A stretch of DNA of 64,000 bases from Anaerolineaceae bacterium (GTDB taxonomy: Bacteria; Chloroflexota; Anaerolineae; Anaerolineales; Anaerolineaceae). Under the pieces are notes generated by a model. That model did not search any database. It saw only the letters and a program-made list of their open reading frames with translations, and had not been told where the DNA came from. The number at the start of each line of letters is the position of its first letter. Position 1 is the first letter of the stretch. The position numbers and the translations under genes are program-made. The stretch spans positions 434,001 to 498,000 of the forward strand of contig JAURZL010000018.1 of NCBI GenBank assembly GCA_030653365.1, given 5' to 3'. This document shows, one piece after another, positions 9,435 to 17,442 of the stretch.

Positions 9435-10397
9435 ATGCTAAACAATTCATTCAAATTCAAATTCAAATCCGACCTTCATCAACGCTACTGGTCATACCTG
9501 CACACCTTCCATCCGGATTGGACATGCTTACTGGATCCTAAACATCTATCAGAAAAAGGACCATCTGTATTTCTTCCCAGGTTTGCTGACTTTAATGTCA
9601 TAACTAACCCTGGAGCCGTTCTGCATGAAAAAGTAGGCTTATTATCCTACATTCCCACAAACGAACATCACAAATGGTTTCGCAGCATGAACAGTTCCCA
9701 GGCATTAGCGCAGAGTGTCTTTGGAAACCTGGCAATTCATGGTTTCCTGGAAGCTCTATCTGACTTGCTGGATGATGACGGTGGTGTTCTTTTCGGAAGG
9801 GCTAAACTATACCCAGAGAATTTCTGCATGGAATATAAGGTCAAACTCCTTGGGGAACCGCGACCAACTAGCCTGGATGGGTACTTTTTCGGAGAATATC
9901 GGGTAGCGATGGAATGTAAATTTACCGAGTACGAGGTGGGCTATTGCTCGCATGCGCATTTGAAAATCGGGCACCCCACCTGGTGTGATGGACAATATAC
10001 TTTGAAAGGTAGAATACATCGTTGCCCTTTACCTGCTTACGGGGTGAAATATTGGCAATATGTTCCAGAATTATTCGAATGGAAGAATGATGAGGACCTT
10101 TCACCCTGCCCCTTGTATCGCAATTATCAATTGGTGCGTAACTTAATTGCCATTGGAGTGCAGCCTGATGGTTCTGTCTCGTTGGATAATGGGCATGCTG
10201 TCCTGATCTACGATCAGCGCAATCCTGCCTTCCAGGAGCATGGTAAGGGATATCAGGCATACCAGGAAACCAGATCAGCGCTCAAAAATCCAGTCATGTT
10301 GCGCAAAGTCAGCTGGCAGAGCATCACAGAGTTATTGAGGAGAAATGCAATTCTCCCCTGGTTGACCGATGAGTTGGAGAAGAAGTATGGATTGTAA
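9435..10397 (+). CDS. PD-(D/E)XK-type putative restriction endonuclease-like protein
   Basis: 320 aa. The middle of the protein carries SLDGYFFGEYRVAMECKFTE, which fits the PD-(D/E)XK nuclease core: Asp after a strand, then E-x-K on the next strand (ECK). It resembles the PGN_0703 family of putative restriction endonucleases as I recall it, but this was not checked. A Cys/His-rich stretch follows (CSHAHLKIGHPTWC, then RIHRCPL) and may bind metal. No methyltransferase or specificity partner is nearby, so it is an orphan. No RBS is obvious at ATG 9435. Confidence 0.6.
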   Translation: MLNNSFKFKFKSDLHQRYWSYLHTFHPDWTCLLDPKHLSEKGPSVFLPRFADFNVITNPGAVLHEKVGLLSYIPTNEHHKWFRSMNSSQALAQSVFGNLAIHGFLEALSDLLDDDGGVLFGRAKLYPENFCMEYKVKLLGEPRPTSLDGYFFGEYRVAMECKFTEYEVGYCSHAHLKIGHPTWCDGQYTLKGRIHRCPLPAYGVKYWQYVPELFEWKNDEDLSPCPLYRNYQLVRNLIAIGVQPDGSVSLDNGHAVLIYDQRNPAFQEHGKGYQAYQETRSALKNPVMLRKVSWQSITELLRRNAILPWLTDELEKKYGL

Positions 10398-10639
10398 GGA
10401 AAAAAGATGGTGGATCAGCGATCTACCCTACTTCGATCCCCCGCATCATAGCCCTCAACCCAGGTGCAGTGCACTTCTGATAAGTAGTTAATCGTGTTTC
10501 TCATCCAAAACCAAGATTCACATTATCCCCCAAGTGCAATGCTCCGATACAAAAAACTCAGCCAGGAGCAGGATTCATCAGATCATCATGAAATCAAAAA
10601 AATCCTAGTTCAGATTTTTTTTCGCCTTTAGCCTTTAGC

Positions 10640-11875
10640 CTACCCACTCACATTCAATTCCGTCAACCCCCGAATCACAAACCCATCCGAGAACTTCGGT
10701 TCACCCACCAACCTCAACCCCGGCATTCTCTCGAACAGAATCCGGAACACTGTCTGCAGTTCCAACCTTGCCAGCGGTGCACCCAGACAGTAATGAGTAC
10801 CCAATCCAAAGGTCAACAAAGGATTATCCGTGCGAGTGAGTTCCAGCTCATTCGGGTTGGGGAAACGTGCTTCATCGCGGTTACCAGAGATATACATTAA
10901 CGCCACCTCCTGCCCATGTTTGAGCGGGTACCCATTGAACTCGATATCCTCCAGCACATAGCGCTCGAACATTGGCAGCGGGGTATCATAACGCAATAGT
11001 TCATTGACCGCTGTCTTGAGCAAGGCATCCCCCTCCCCAATAGCCACTGCCTCCTTCAAATTTGCCAGTGCGGCTTCATTTCGAAGTAAGGCCAGTAACC
11101 CCAGAGAGGAGCCGTTCACAGTTGCTTCGTGACCCGCGTTCAGCAGGAAGATACAGGTGGCAGCCAGTTCGGTATCGGTCAGGCGGCTGCCATCCAATTC
11201 AGTGGTGGAGAGCGAGCTGATCAGGTCATCCTGTGGATGTTGGCGGCGTTCAGCAGACAGGCGCAGGATGGTTTCCATGAATTCATCCGCGGCGTTATTG
11301 GCATTCTCAATGTCCTCATCCGATGGATTCATCTCATACATCTTGACGATAGCGGACGACCAGGGTCGCAGGTGGGGACGGATCTCTTCCGGGATACCCA
11401 GAAGTTCAGCGATCATCGCCACCGGCAAGGGCTCAGCGATCTGGGACACGAAATTAAACGGCTGGTCGTGTGGGACGGCATCGACCAGTTCATGTGTGAT
11501 GGCTTCCAGCTTAACGCTCATACCTTCCACCTGACGTGGGGTAAAAACCTTCGAGACCAATCCTCGCAGGCGGGTATGAGCCGACCCCTCCATATCCATA
11601 AAGACATTGTCCTGAAATCTGCGGAAGGGTGCCAGTCTGGGATCCGGCGGTGGCCAGCCCAATTCCTCACGGCTGTAACGATGCAGCATACCGCGTCCCA
11701 GGCGTTTGTCGCGCAGCAGCGTGCTGATATCCGCGTGCAAATTGAAAAAGATCCGGTCGTATTGCGGATCATAAAACACCGGTAATTCCTTTCGTAGGAT
11801 TGGCAGATCCGCGTAAGGATTGGCAATGAAGGCAGGATCGTTAAGTGATATGTGATGAACTGGGATTTGCTTCAT
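10640..11875 (-). CDS. Cytochrome P450
   Basis: About 411 aa when started at the ATG whose first base is 11875 (GCGAGAG upstream); an in-frame ATG at 11893 would add six residues but has no RBS. All P450 landmarks are present: I-helix LLNAGHEAT (oxygen activation), the K-helix Glu-Arg pair in NELLRYD, and the heme loop FGLGTHYCLGAPLAR with the axial Cys. It is a soluble bacterial monooxygenase type; no ferredoxin, ferredoxin reductase or biosynthetic cluster is adjacent, so redox partner and substrate are unknown. Two sampled 60-base lines are 55-58% G+C, clearly above most neighbours. Confidence 0.95.
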   Translation of the reverse strand: MKQIPVHHISLNDPAFIANPYADLPILRKELPVFYDPQYDRIFFNLHADISTLLRDKRLGRGMLHRYSREELGWPPPDPRLAPFRRFQDNVFMDMEGSAHTRLRGLVSKVFTPRQVEGMSVKLEAITHELVDAVPHDQPFNFVSQIAEPLPVAMIAELLGIPEEIRPHLRPWSSAIVKMYEMNPSDEDIENANNAADEFMETILRLSAERRQHPQDDLISSLSTTELDGSRLTDTELAATCIFLLNAGHEATVNGSSLGLLALLRNEAALANLKEAVAIGEGDALLKTAVNELLRYDTPLPMFERYVLEDIEFNGYPLKHGQEVALMYISGNRDEARFPNPNELELTRTDNPLLTFGLGTHYCLGAPLARLELQTVFRILFERMPGLRLVGEPKFSDGFVIRGLTELNVSG

Positions 11876-12040
11876 ATTCTCTCGCTTTACCATTTCGAAT
11901 TATCCAGATAATAATTGTTAAAAATATTTTAATAGAATTTTCTTATTTATAATGGCGTTGTAACAGGTCTAATTGATTTCCATTTCTTACAAAAATGTTA
12001 GCAGGCTGAATATTGCATAAAAATGGACTAGAATCGATCT

Positions 12041-12853
12041 ATGAAACATTTAATAGGCTTGATCCTTATAACGATCTTCCTGACATCCTGTTCAATCTTC
12101 GAAGCACCCAGGATGACACAAACCAGCGTCGCTATGTCCGAAACAGCCTATTATTTTTCCGCCACACCTTCCACCACCTCTACTTCGACAGCTAGCTCCA
12201 CCCCTTCCCCCACTTCAACATTGACTGCCACTGCTACGATCACACGAACACCGACGACTACGTACACACCAACGATCACATTAACCCCCACAGTTATATT
12301 GACACCCACCTTTGTCTTCCCGGATGTGAAGGTGCACACCCAGGCACATTGCCGTTATGGTCCTTCCAGTGCTTACCTACACGCAGCAGATTTGTATCCG
12401 GGGGATACCGGTACCGTGCGCGGACGCTATGTCAACAGTGCCTGGCTGCACATCAAATTCGACAAACTCAATTATTGGTGTTGGGTCTCCCCTTCGGTGA
12501 TGGATGTTTCATGTGACCTGAATACCGTGCGTTACATCACCCCCAACCTGCAATCCGTTGGTTCCAATATGTATGGTCCCCCACAAAATGTAAGAGCATC
12601 CAGAAATGGCGATCAGGTAACGATATCCTGGGATCAAATGAGTATGACCGAAGACGACGACCGCGGATATTTTATCGAAGCCTGGGTCTGTCAAAATGGT
12701 GCCTATCTGTGGTGGACGGTATCGTTCCCCAACCAATACACCACCAGTTACACCGTTACGGATGGTGAAGGTTGCGCGAATCCTTCCTCAGGGGAAATAT
12801 ACACGGTAGAAAAACACGGCTATTCTCTGCCTGTGCGCATCCTCTGGCCGTAA
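12041..12853 (+). CDS. Lipoprotein with Thr/Pro-rich stalk, SH3-like and fibronectin-III-like domains
   Basis: 270 aa. The N-terminus ILITIFLTSCSIF is a type II signal peptide with lipobox LTSC. A low-complexity Ser/Thr/Pro stalk (about 40-88, repeats such as TPTITLTPT) would lift the protein off the membrane and may be O-glycosylated. It is followed by a bacterial-SH3-like segment (CRYGPSSAYLHAADLYPGDT to WCWVSP) and a fibronectin-III-like C-terminus (PPQNVRASRNGDQVTISW). A cell-wall or sugar-binding role is inferred. A TAGAAT box lies six bases before the ATG, so the mRNA may be leaderless. Confidence 0.78.
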   Translation: MKHLIGLILITIFLTSCSIFEAPRMTQTSVAMSETAYYFSATPSTTSTSTASSTPSPTSTLTATATITRTPTTTYTPTITLTPTVILTPTFVFPDVKVHTQAHCRYGPSSAYLHAADLYPGDTGTVRGRYVNSAWLHIKFDKLNYWCWVSPSVMDVSCDLNTVRYITPNLQSVGSNMYGPPQNVRASRNGDQVTISWDQMSMTEDDDRGYFIEAWVCQNGAYLWWTVSFPNQYTTSYTVTDGEGCANPSSGEIYTVEKHGYSLPVRILWP

Positions 12854-12856
12854 CAA

Positions 12857-14101
12857 TCACTCAATCTGTGCGAACAAACATTTTAAATATTCCCCTTCCG
12901 GAAAACCAATCGGGTGATCGATTGCGTGTCCACTGCGTTCAATTTCATTCATTTTCCGGCCGCTTTTCTCTACTGCTTTAGAAACAGCTTCAAAAAACAC
13001 GGGAGATGAAATCCTGCTGGAACAGGATGCCTGCACCAGAATACCACCAGGGTTTAGCACACCCAATCCGAGATGGGTTAATCGTTGATAGTTCAGAATG
13101 GCTTTATCGATCTGGTTTTTTTTTTGGGCAAACATGGGTGGATCAAGAATCACAAGATCGAATTTTCGGTGTTGACGGGCTGCCGATTCCAGAAATTCAA
13201 AAGCATCTCCATTAACAACCTGGTGATTGCAGGCTTTGATTGACACTGAATTCTGATTATAGGAGAAATTTCGAATAGCTGTCTCCAAAGCATGTTGATT
13301 CAAATCGACACTGATAACAGCGTTTGCCTTTCCTCGGGCTGCATACAAGGAAAATCCTCCACTATAAGCAAACACGTTCAAGACCGATTTCCCTTCCGCT
13401 AATTTTTCCACCCGGGCACGATTTTCTCGCTGATCCAGGTAAAAACCGGTTTTGTGCCCGTGAATTGGATCAACTTCAAAGATCAAGCCATTTTCTGAAA
13501 ATAAGATCTTTTCATTGATATTTTTCCCGTCCAGTAACATTCCATCCTGCAAACCATGCAATGAATCAGAACTCCCCGCGATATTTCGGCTCATTCGCAG
13601 GATCAATGATTCATACGGCACCAGTGACTGTAAACATGCCAAAATCATTTCCAAATGAGGGATCCAGGCTGTGGTATACAGTTTCATCACCAGGATATTG
13701 GCATACCGGTCAATCACCAGGCCTGGCAAACCATCATTTTCGCCATGTACGATCCGATATCCATTGGTTTCCTGATCAATCAGTGCTGCCCGAAGATGAA
13801 TGGCTTTTTGAATCTTATGTTGAAACCATTCCTGATTAATTTCAGCCGGTTTTTGAAATTGTAAAACTCTAATGCGAATGGGTGAATAAGGATCCCACAA
13901 ACCAAGAGCCAGGAAATTTCTTTTTTTATCAAAAATCACTGCCAGGTCACCAGATTCACCAGTATGGCTTTGATAAATGATCGAGCCCTCAAAAACCCAG
14001 GGATGATTTTTCTTGACCATCTTTTCGGCATTTGGAGCAAGGCGAACAGACAGATTGCGTCTTCTTTCAGGATACTCCAATAATTGATCCAGAATACTCA
14101 T
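12857..14101 (-). CDS. rlmI: Class I rRNA methyltransferase, RlmI (YccW)-like
   Basis: 414 aa from the ATG at 14101 (MSILDQLLEYPERR); an upstream in-frame start at 14185 is less likely. An N-terminal PUA domain (LSVRLAPNAEKMVKKNHPWV) is followed by an EEHEAD-like linker with NGYRIVHGENDGLPGLVIDR and a Rossmann methyltransferase: SAM loop VLNVFAYSGGFSLYAA and catalytic-strand motif DLVILDPPMFA. RlmI methylates C5 of a cytosine in 23S rRNA; the exact target here is inferred from the family. It converges with the preceding lipoprotein gene, leaving 3 bases between the stops. Confidence 0.87.
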   Translation of the reverse strand: MSILDQLLEYPERRRNLSVRLAPNAEKMVKKNHPWVFEGSIIYQSHTGESGDLAVIFDKKRNFLALGLWDPYSPIRIRVLQFQKPAEINQEWFQHKIQKAIHLRAALIDQETNGYRIVHGENDGLPGLVIDRYANILVMKLYTTAWIPHLEMILACLQSLVPYESLILRMSRNIAGSSDSLHGLQDGMLLDGKNINEKILFSENGLIFEVDPIHGHKTGFYLDQRENRARVEKLAEGKSVLNVFAYSGGFSLYAARGKANAVISVDLNQHALETAIRNFSYNQNSVSIKACNHQVVNGDAFEFLESAARQHRKFDLVILDPPMFAQKKNQIDKAILNYQRLTHLGLGVLNPGGILVQASCSSRISSPVFFEAVSKAVEKSGRKMNEIERSGHAIDHPIGFPEGEYLKCLFAQIE

Positions 14102-14241
14102 ACATTTATTATAAAGAACTAACGCTAAAACAATCCAATTTCCATCCTTTTGACCAGTAATCAAAACTGCAGTTCTACAGATCATTTTATCTGTGAATGT
14201 TTGTCATATAATGATTTATATCCAATTCTCAGGAGGAAAAA

Positions 14242-14925
14242 ATGCGTTACGCAATCAGCGGTACTGTTTTACAAAGTCTCGAAGTTCAGCTCGATCAGGG
14301 CGAATCTATGTTCACAGAATCGGGTGGGATGGCCTGGATGAGCGATGGCATCGACATGGAGACCAACACCAAAGGTGGATTAATGTCCGGACTCGGTCGT
14401 GCGCTTGCCGGCGAATCGCTATTCATGACCACCTACACCAGCCGGATCCCCAACGGGATGATTACATTCACACCGGAAGCACCTGGAAAAGTAATTCCGC
14501 TCCAATTAGCCCCAGGTCAAATGATCATTGCCCAGAAAGATGCATTCATGTGTGCCCAAAATTCAGTTAAGCTGGAAATGCATTTTCGCAAAAAGCTGGG
14601 AGCAGGGTTATTTGGTGGAGAAGGATTCATCTTACAGAAACTGACAGGACCTGGAATGGCATTTCTCGAAATTCCAGGAGAGGTAAAGGAATATAATCTT
14701 GCACCAGGGCAGGTATTGAAGATCGACCCCGGCCACATTGCTGCCTTTGACCCAACAGTCAATTACGATATCTCTATGGTAAAAGGTTTGAAAAACATCG
14801 TTTTCGCTGGAGAAGGTCTATTCCTGGCGACAGTTTCTGGACCAGGAAGATTATGGTTACAAACTATGCCGATTGCAAATCTGGCAGAAAAGATTAAAAA
14901 ATATATCCCAACCAAAAGCAGTTAA
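14242..14925 (+). CDS. AIM24 family protein (TIGR00266-like)
   Basis: 227 aa. It has the repeated beta-rich Gly/Pro pattern of the AIM24/TIGR00266 family: ESGGMAWMSDGIDMET, GGLMSGLGRALAGESLFMT, GLFGGEGFILQKLTGPG, and FAGEGLFLATVSGPGRLWLQT at the end. The family is widespread in bacteria and archaea without a settled biochemical role; the mitochondrial AIM24 name comes from a yeast protein. RBS AGGAGGAAAAA and a TATAAT box at about 14210 support its own promoter. No partner gene is obvious. Confidence 0.9.
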   Translation: MRYAISGTVLQSLEVQLDQGESMFTESGGMAWMSDGIDMETNTKGGLMSGLGRALAGESLFMTTYTSRIPNGMITFTPEAPGKVIPLQLAPGQMIIAQKDAFMCAQNSVKLEMHFRKKLGAGLFGGEGFILQKLTGPGMAFLEIPGEVKEYNLAPGQVLKIDPGHIAAFDPTVNYDISMVKGLKNIVFAGEGLFLATVSGPGRLWLQTMPIANLAEKIKKYIPTKSS

Positions 14926-15092
14926 TTTATTTCTCATTCTTTGGATCTTTGCCAGTAAGTTGAATTTCTAAAACGTATCTGAAATCATCATGAGCTCTAC
15001 ATCTGTTTTTAGAGCTCTTTTCTATTGATTATCCCCTCATTTTTTTGGAAAATCCATCTCATTTCATGTACAATCAAAAAAAGGAAAAAATT

Positions 15093-15731
15093 ATGGCAAA
15101 ACACCTTGTATTGGTTGCCGGGAACATAGGTTCCGGAAAAACTTCATTGACTGAAAGAATCGGTTCAAGATTACGCTGGAGAACTGCATTTGAATCTGTC
15201 TCAGACAATCCCTATCTGCCTGATTTTTATGCTGATATGTCAAAATGGTCCTTTCACCTGCAGGTATTCTTTCTGGGGCATCGCGCTGAACAACACCTGG
15301 AAATGGCAAATGATCCGCGGTCATCCATCATCGATCGAAGTATTTATGAAGATGCTTTCATTTTTGCACGTGCATTACATGATATGGGAAATATCTCGGA
15401 GAGAGATTATAGAACTTATAAACAGATTTTTGACCTTATCATTCGTAATTTGCCCGCACCAGCTTTGCTGATTTATCTGAATGCACCAGTGCCAGTCTTG
15501 ATGGAGAGAATTCGAATGCGCGGCCGCAGTATTGAGACAGGTATCAGCGAAGATTATTTAAAACGTCTGGAGTCATATTATGATGAGTGGCTTCAATCCT
15601 TTGATCTGTGCCCAGTTCTGACTATCCGAACGGACGACCTCGACTTTGTACACAAACCAAATCACCTGGAACTGGTTGTCAATCGTATTCAGGATAAATT
15701 AACGGGTAAAGAAGAGATGGTCTTTACTTAA
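15093..15731 (+). CDS. Deoxynucleoside kinase (dAdo/dGuo kinase family)
   Basis: 212 aa from the ATG at 15093 (AAAGGAAAAAATT RBS); an in-frame start at 15045 would add 16 unlikely residues. P-loop VAGNIGSGKTSLTERI, then RWRTAFESVSDNPYLPDFY, the substrate/phosphate motif SSIIDRSIYEDAFIFA (DRS), and the lid Arg cluster MERIRMRGRSIE identify the deoxynucleoside kinase family. It phosphorylates salvaged deoxynucleosides to dNMPs. The GDPD gene follows after 11 bases, so the two are probably co-transcribed. Confidence 0.93.
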   Translation: MAKHLVLVAGNIGSGKTSLTERIGSRLRWRTAFESVSDNPYLPDFYADMSKWSFHLQVFFLGHRAEQHLEMANDPRSSIIDRSIYEDAFIFARALHDMGNISERDYRTYKQIFDLIIRNLPAPALLIYLNAPVPVLMERIRMRGRSIETGISEDYLKRLESYYDEWLQSFDLCPVLTIRTDDLDFVHKPNHLELVVNRIQDKLTGKEEMVFT

Positions 15732-15742
15732 TAAAGGTGGAA

Positions 15743-16492
15743 ATGACAAATCAATCGAACTTAATCATCCCAGGGAAGAAAAAACCGTATGTGATGGCAC
15801 ACCGTGGCAATAATGTGCTTTGCCCAGAAAATACAATAGCGTCATTTCGCCAGGCTATTCTCGATGGTGCAGATATATTGGAAACTGATTTGCAACTCAG
15901 TAAAGATGATCAATTTATGTGCATCCATGATGGCAGCATTGACAGGACGACAAATGGAACCGGTCTTATCTCGGATTATACTGGTGAAGAATTGAAAACT
16001 TTCTCTGCATTTTATGGAAAAAAAGCATTCATGGAAGAAAAGATCCCCTTGTTGTCGGAGTTGGCATCCATCCTTCCTCCAGACGTAGCGCTTGCGTTAG
16101 AGCTCAAATCAGATCGATTTTTGGAAGATGTGGTTTGTCAAAAATTAATTGATTTGTTATCCCAAACCGAAATTCGAAACAGGACGTTTGTGATTTCATT
16201 TTCAAAAGCAAGAGTCCAGACTTTACATCGTCTCGCCAACGATATTCCAGCAGGATTAATAACCATGTCCGGCTTTTCTCCTGATCCCGACATGCAGATT
16301 ATCGGTCCCTTCTGGCCTTTGATCCTTCTCAATCCTTTCTATATCAAGAAAGTTCGTAAGAATAATCAGATCGTTTGCCCATTAGACCCAACTCCTGACA
16401 AACGTTTGTGGATCTATAAAAAAATGAAAGTGGATGCGATTCTCACCGATAATCCACAAAAAACTTGTCAATTGATCGAAAAGTATGAGTAA
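15743..16492 (+). CDS. Glycerophosphodiester phosphodiesterase
   Basis: 249 aa from the ATG at 15743 (RBS AAGGTGG overlaps the alternative GTG at 15737, so the ATG is chosen). TIM-barrel GDPD motifs: AHRGNNVLCPENTIASF, ILETDLQLSKDDQFMCIHD (E.D and HD metal/catalytic residues) and LELKSD. It would cleave deacylated phospholipid diesters into glycerol-3-phosphate and an alcohol. No signal peptide, so it acts in the cytoplasm. Its end overlaps the GNAT gene by 8 bases. The late part is slightly divergent, ending in VDAILTDNPQKTCQLIEKY, which is the usual GDPD C-terminal strand. Confidence 0.93.
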   Translation: MTNQSNLIIPGKKKPYVMAHRGNNVLCPENTIASFRQAILDGADILETDLQLSKDDQFMCIHDGSIDRTTNGTGLISDYTGEELKTFSAFYGKKAFMEEKIPLLSELASILPPDVALALELKSDRFLEDVVCQKLIDLLSQTEIRNRTFVISFSKARVQTLHRLANDIPAGLITMSGFSPDPDMQIIGPFWPLILLNPFYIKKVRKNNQIVCPLDPTPDKRLWIYKKMKVDAILTDNPQKTCQLIEKYE

Positions 16493-17357
16493 TTTTCATA
16501 ATAATTTGATCATCAGAAAATTTAACAAACCATCTGATTTGGAATATGCTGCCTACTTGACGAAAAAAGAAGGCTGGCATAGCGAGACTTTTCTGGAATT
16601 CAAGTCATTTTATGATCATGATTCTGAGGGGTGTTTCCTCTGTGAGGTTGGTGGTATGCCAGCAGGTATGTGTATTGCTACGGCTTACCAACAATCCGGG
16701 TTCATTGGTCAATTAATTGTTGATACCCAGTTCAGAAATCAGGGAATTGGTCGTGTGTTGATGCAAAGAGCAATTGAATATCTGCAACAACAAAAAATTG
16801 AAGCAATTTTCCTGGACGGTGTTCAAAAAGCAATTCCTTTCTACCTTGATCTTGGTTTTCGTTCCATTTGTCGATCGTTGAGATTCTTCGGTCAGATTGA
16901 TCCAGTAGAAAACCATGAGATCCAAAATATTGAACTGGATGATTTACAAAGGATAATTGAGGTAGACCGGGAACAATTCGGTGACGATCGTAGCTTTTTT
17001 TTGAAAAAACGCATTGAGAATTATTCCAATTTAGTATTTATCTGGAAAAAAAATAAAAAAATCCTCGCTTACCTCTTTGCACGCATCGGTGTTGGCGGAT
17101 GGGTGACCGTCGGACCCTGGGTGAATTTGATCGAAAATTCAGACAAGATAACCATGCTTGCTCATTTACAGGCAAAAATTGGCAATCAACCATTCAGTAT
17201 CGGGGTTCTGGAGAATAGAAGTCAAATCATTCAACAACTCGTAATGAATGGTATGAATCCCAGACCAGACCCACCAACACGAATGATTCTTGGTAACGGA
17301 ATAAATCCCGGAGACAATGATTATTGTCTGGCGATTGGATCCCCAGCCAAAGGATAG
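16485..17357 (+). CDS. GNAT-fold acetyltransferase with second C-terminal GNAT-like domain
   Basis: 290 aa. The N-terminal half has a canonical acetyl-CoA site: GFIGQLIVDTQFRNQGIGRV (the R/Q-x-x-G-x-G/A loop) followed by IFLDGVQKAIPFYLDLGF. The C-terminal half (LDDLQRIIEVDREQFGDDRS to end) looks like the second, often CoA-free, GNAT domain found in double-GNAT enzymes. Substrate is unknown. Its start lies inside the GDPD gene (8-base overlap), so expression is coupled with GDPD and the deoxynucleoside kinase. A small intergenic gap separates it from the convergent GH42 gene. Confidence 0.88.
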   Translation: MSNFHNNLIIRKFNKPSDLEYAAYLTKKEGWHSETFLEFKSFYDHDSEGCFLCEVGGMPAGMCIATAYQQSGFIGQLIVDTQFRNQGIGRVLMQRAIEYLQQQKIEAIFLDGVQKAIPFYLDLGFRSICRSLRFFGQIDPVENHEIQNIELDDLQRIIEVDREQFGDDRSFFLKKRIENYSNLVFIWKKNKKILAYLFARIGVGGWVTVGPWVNLIENSDKITMLAHLQAKIGNQPFSIGVLENRSQIIQQLVMNGMNPRPDPPTRMILGNGINPGDNDYCLAIGSPAKG

Positions 17358-17442
17358 ATCCAGGTAAGATAAATCACAGACAATCTTTTCGGTTGGAAGG
17401 CAGGAATTTCAATGAGGAATTAAGGGCATCAAAACGATTTGC

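Noticed and set aside
11129..11785. 218-aa plus-strand ORF antisense to the P450
   Set aside because: Shadow of the GC-richer P450 gene; no recognisable motif.
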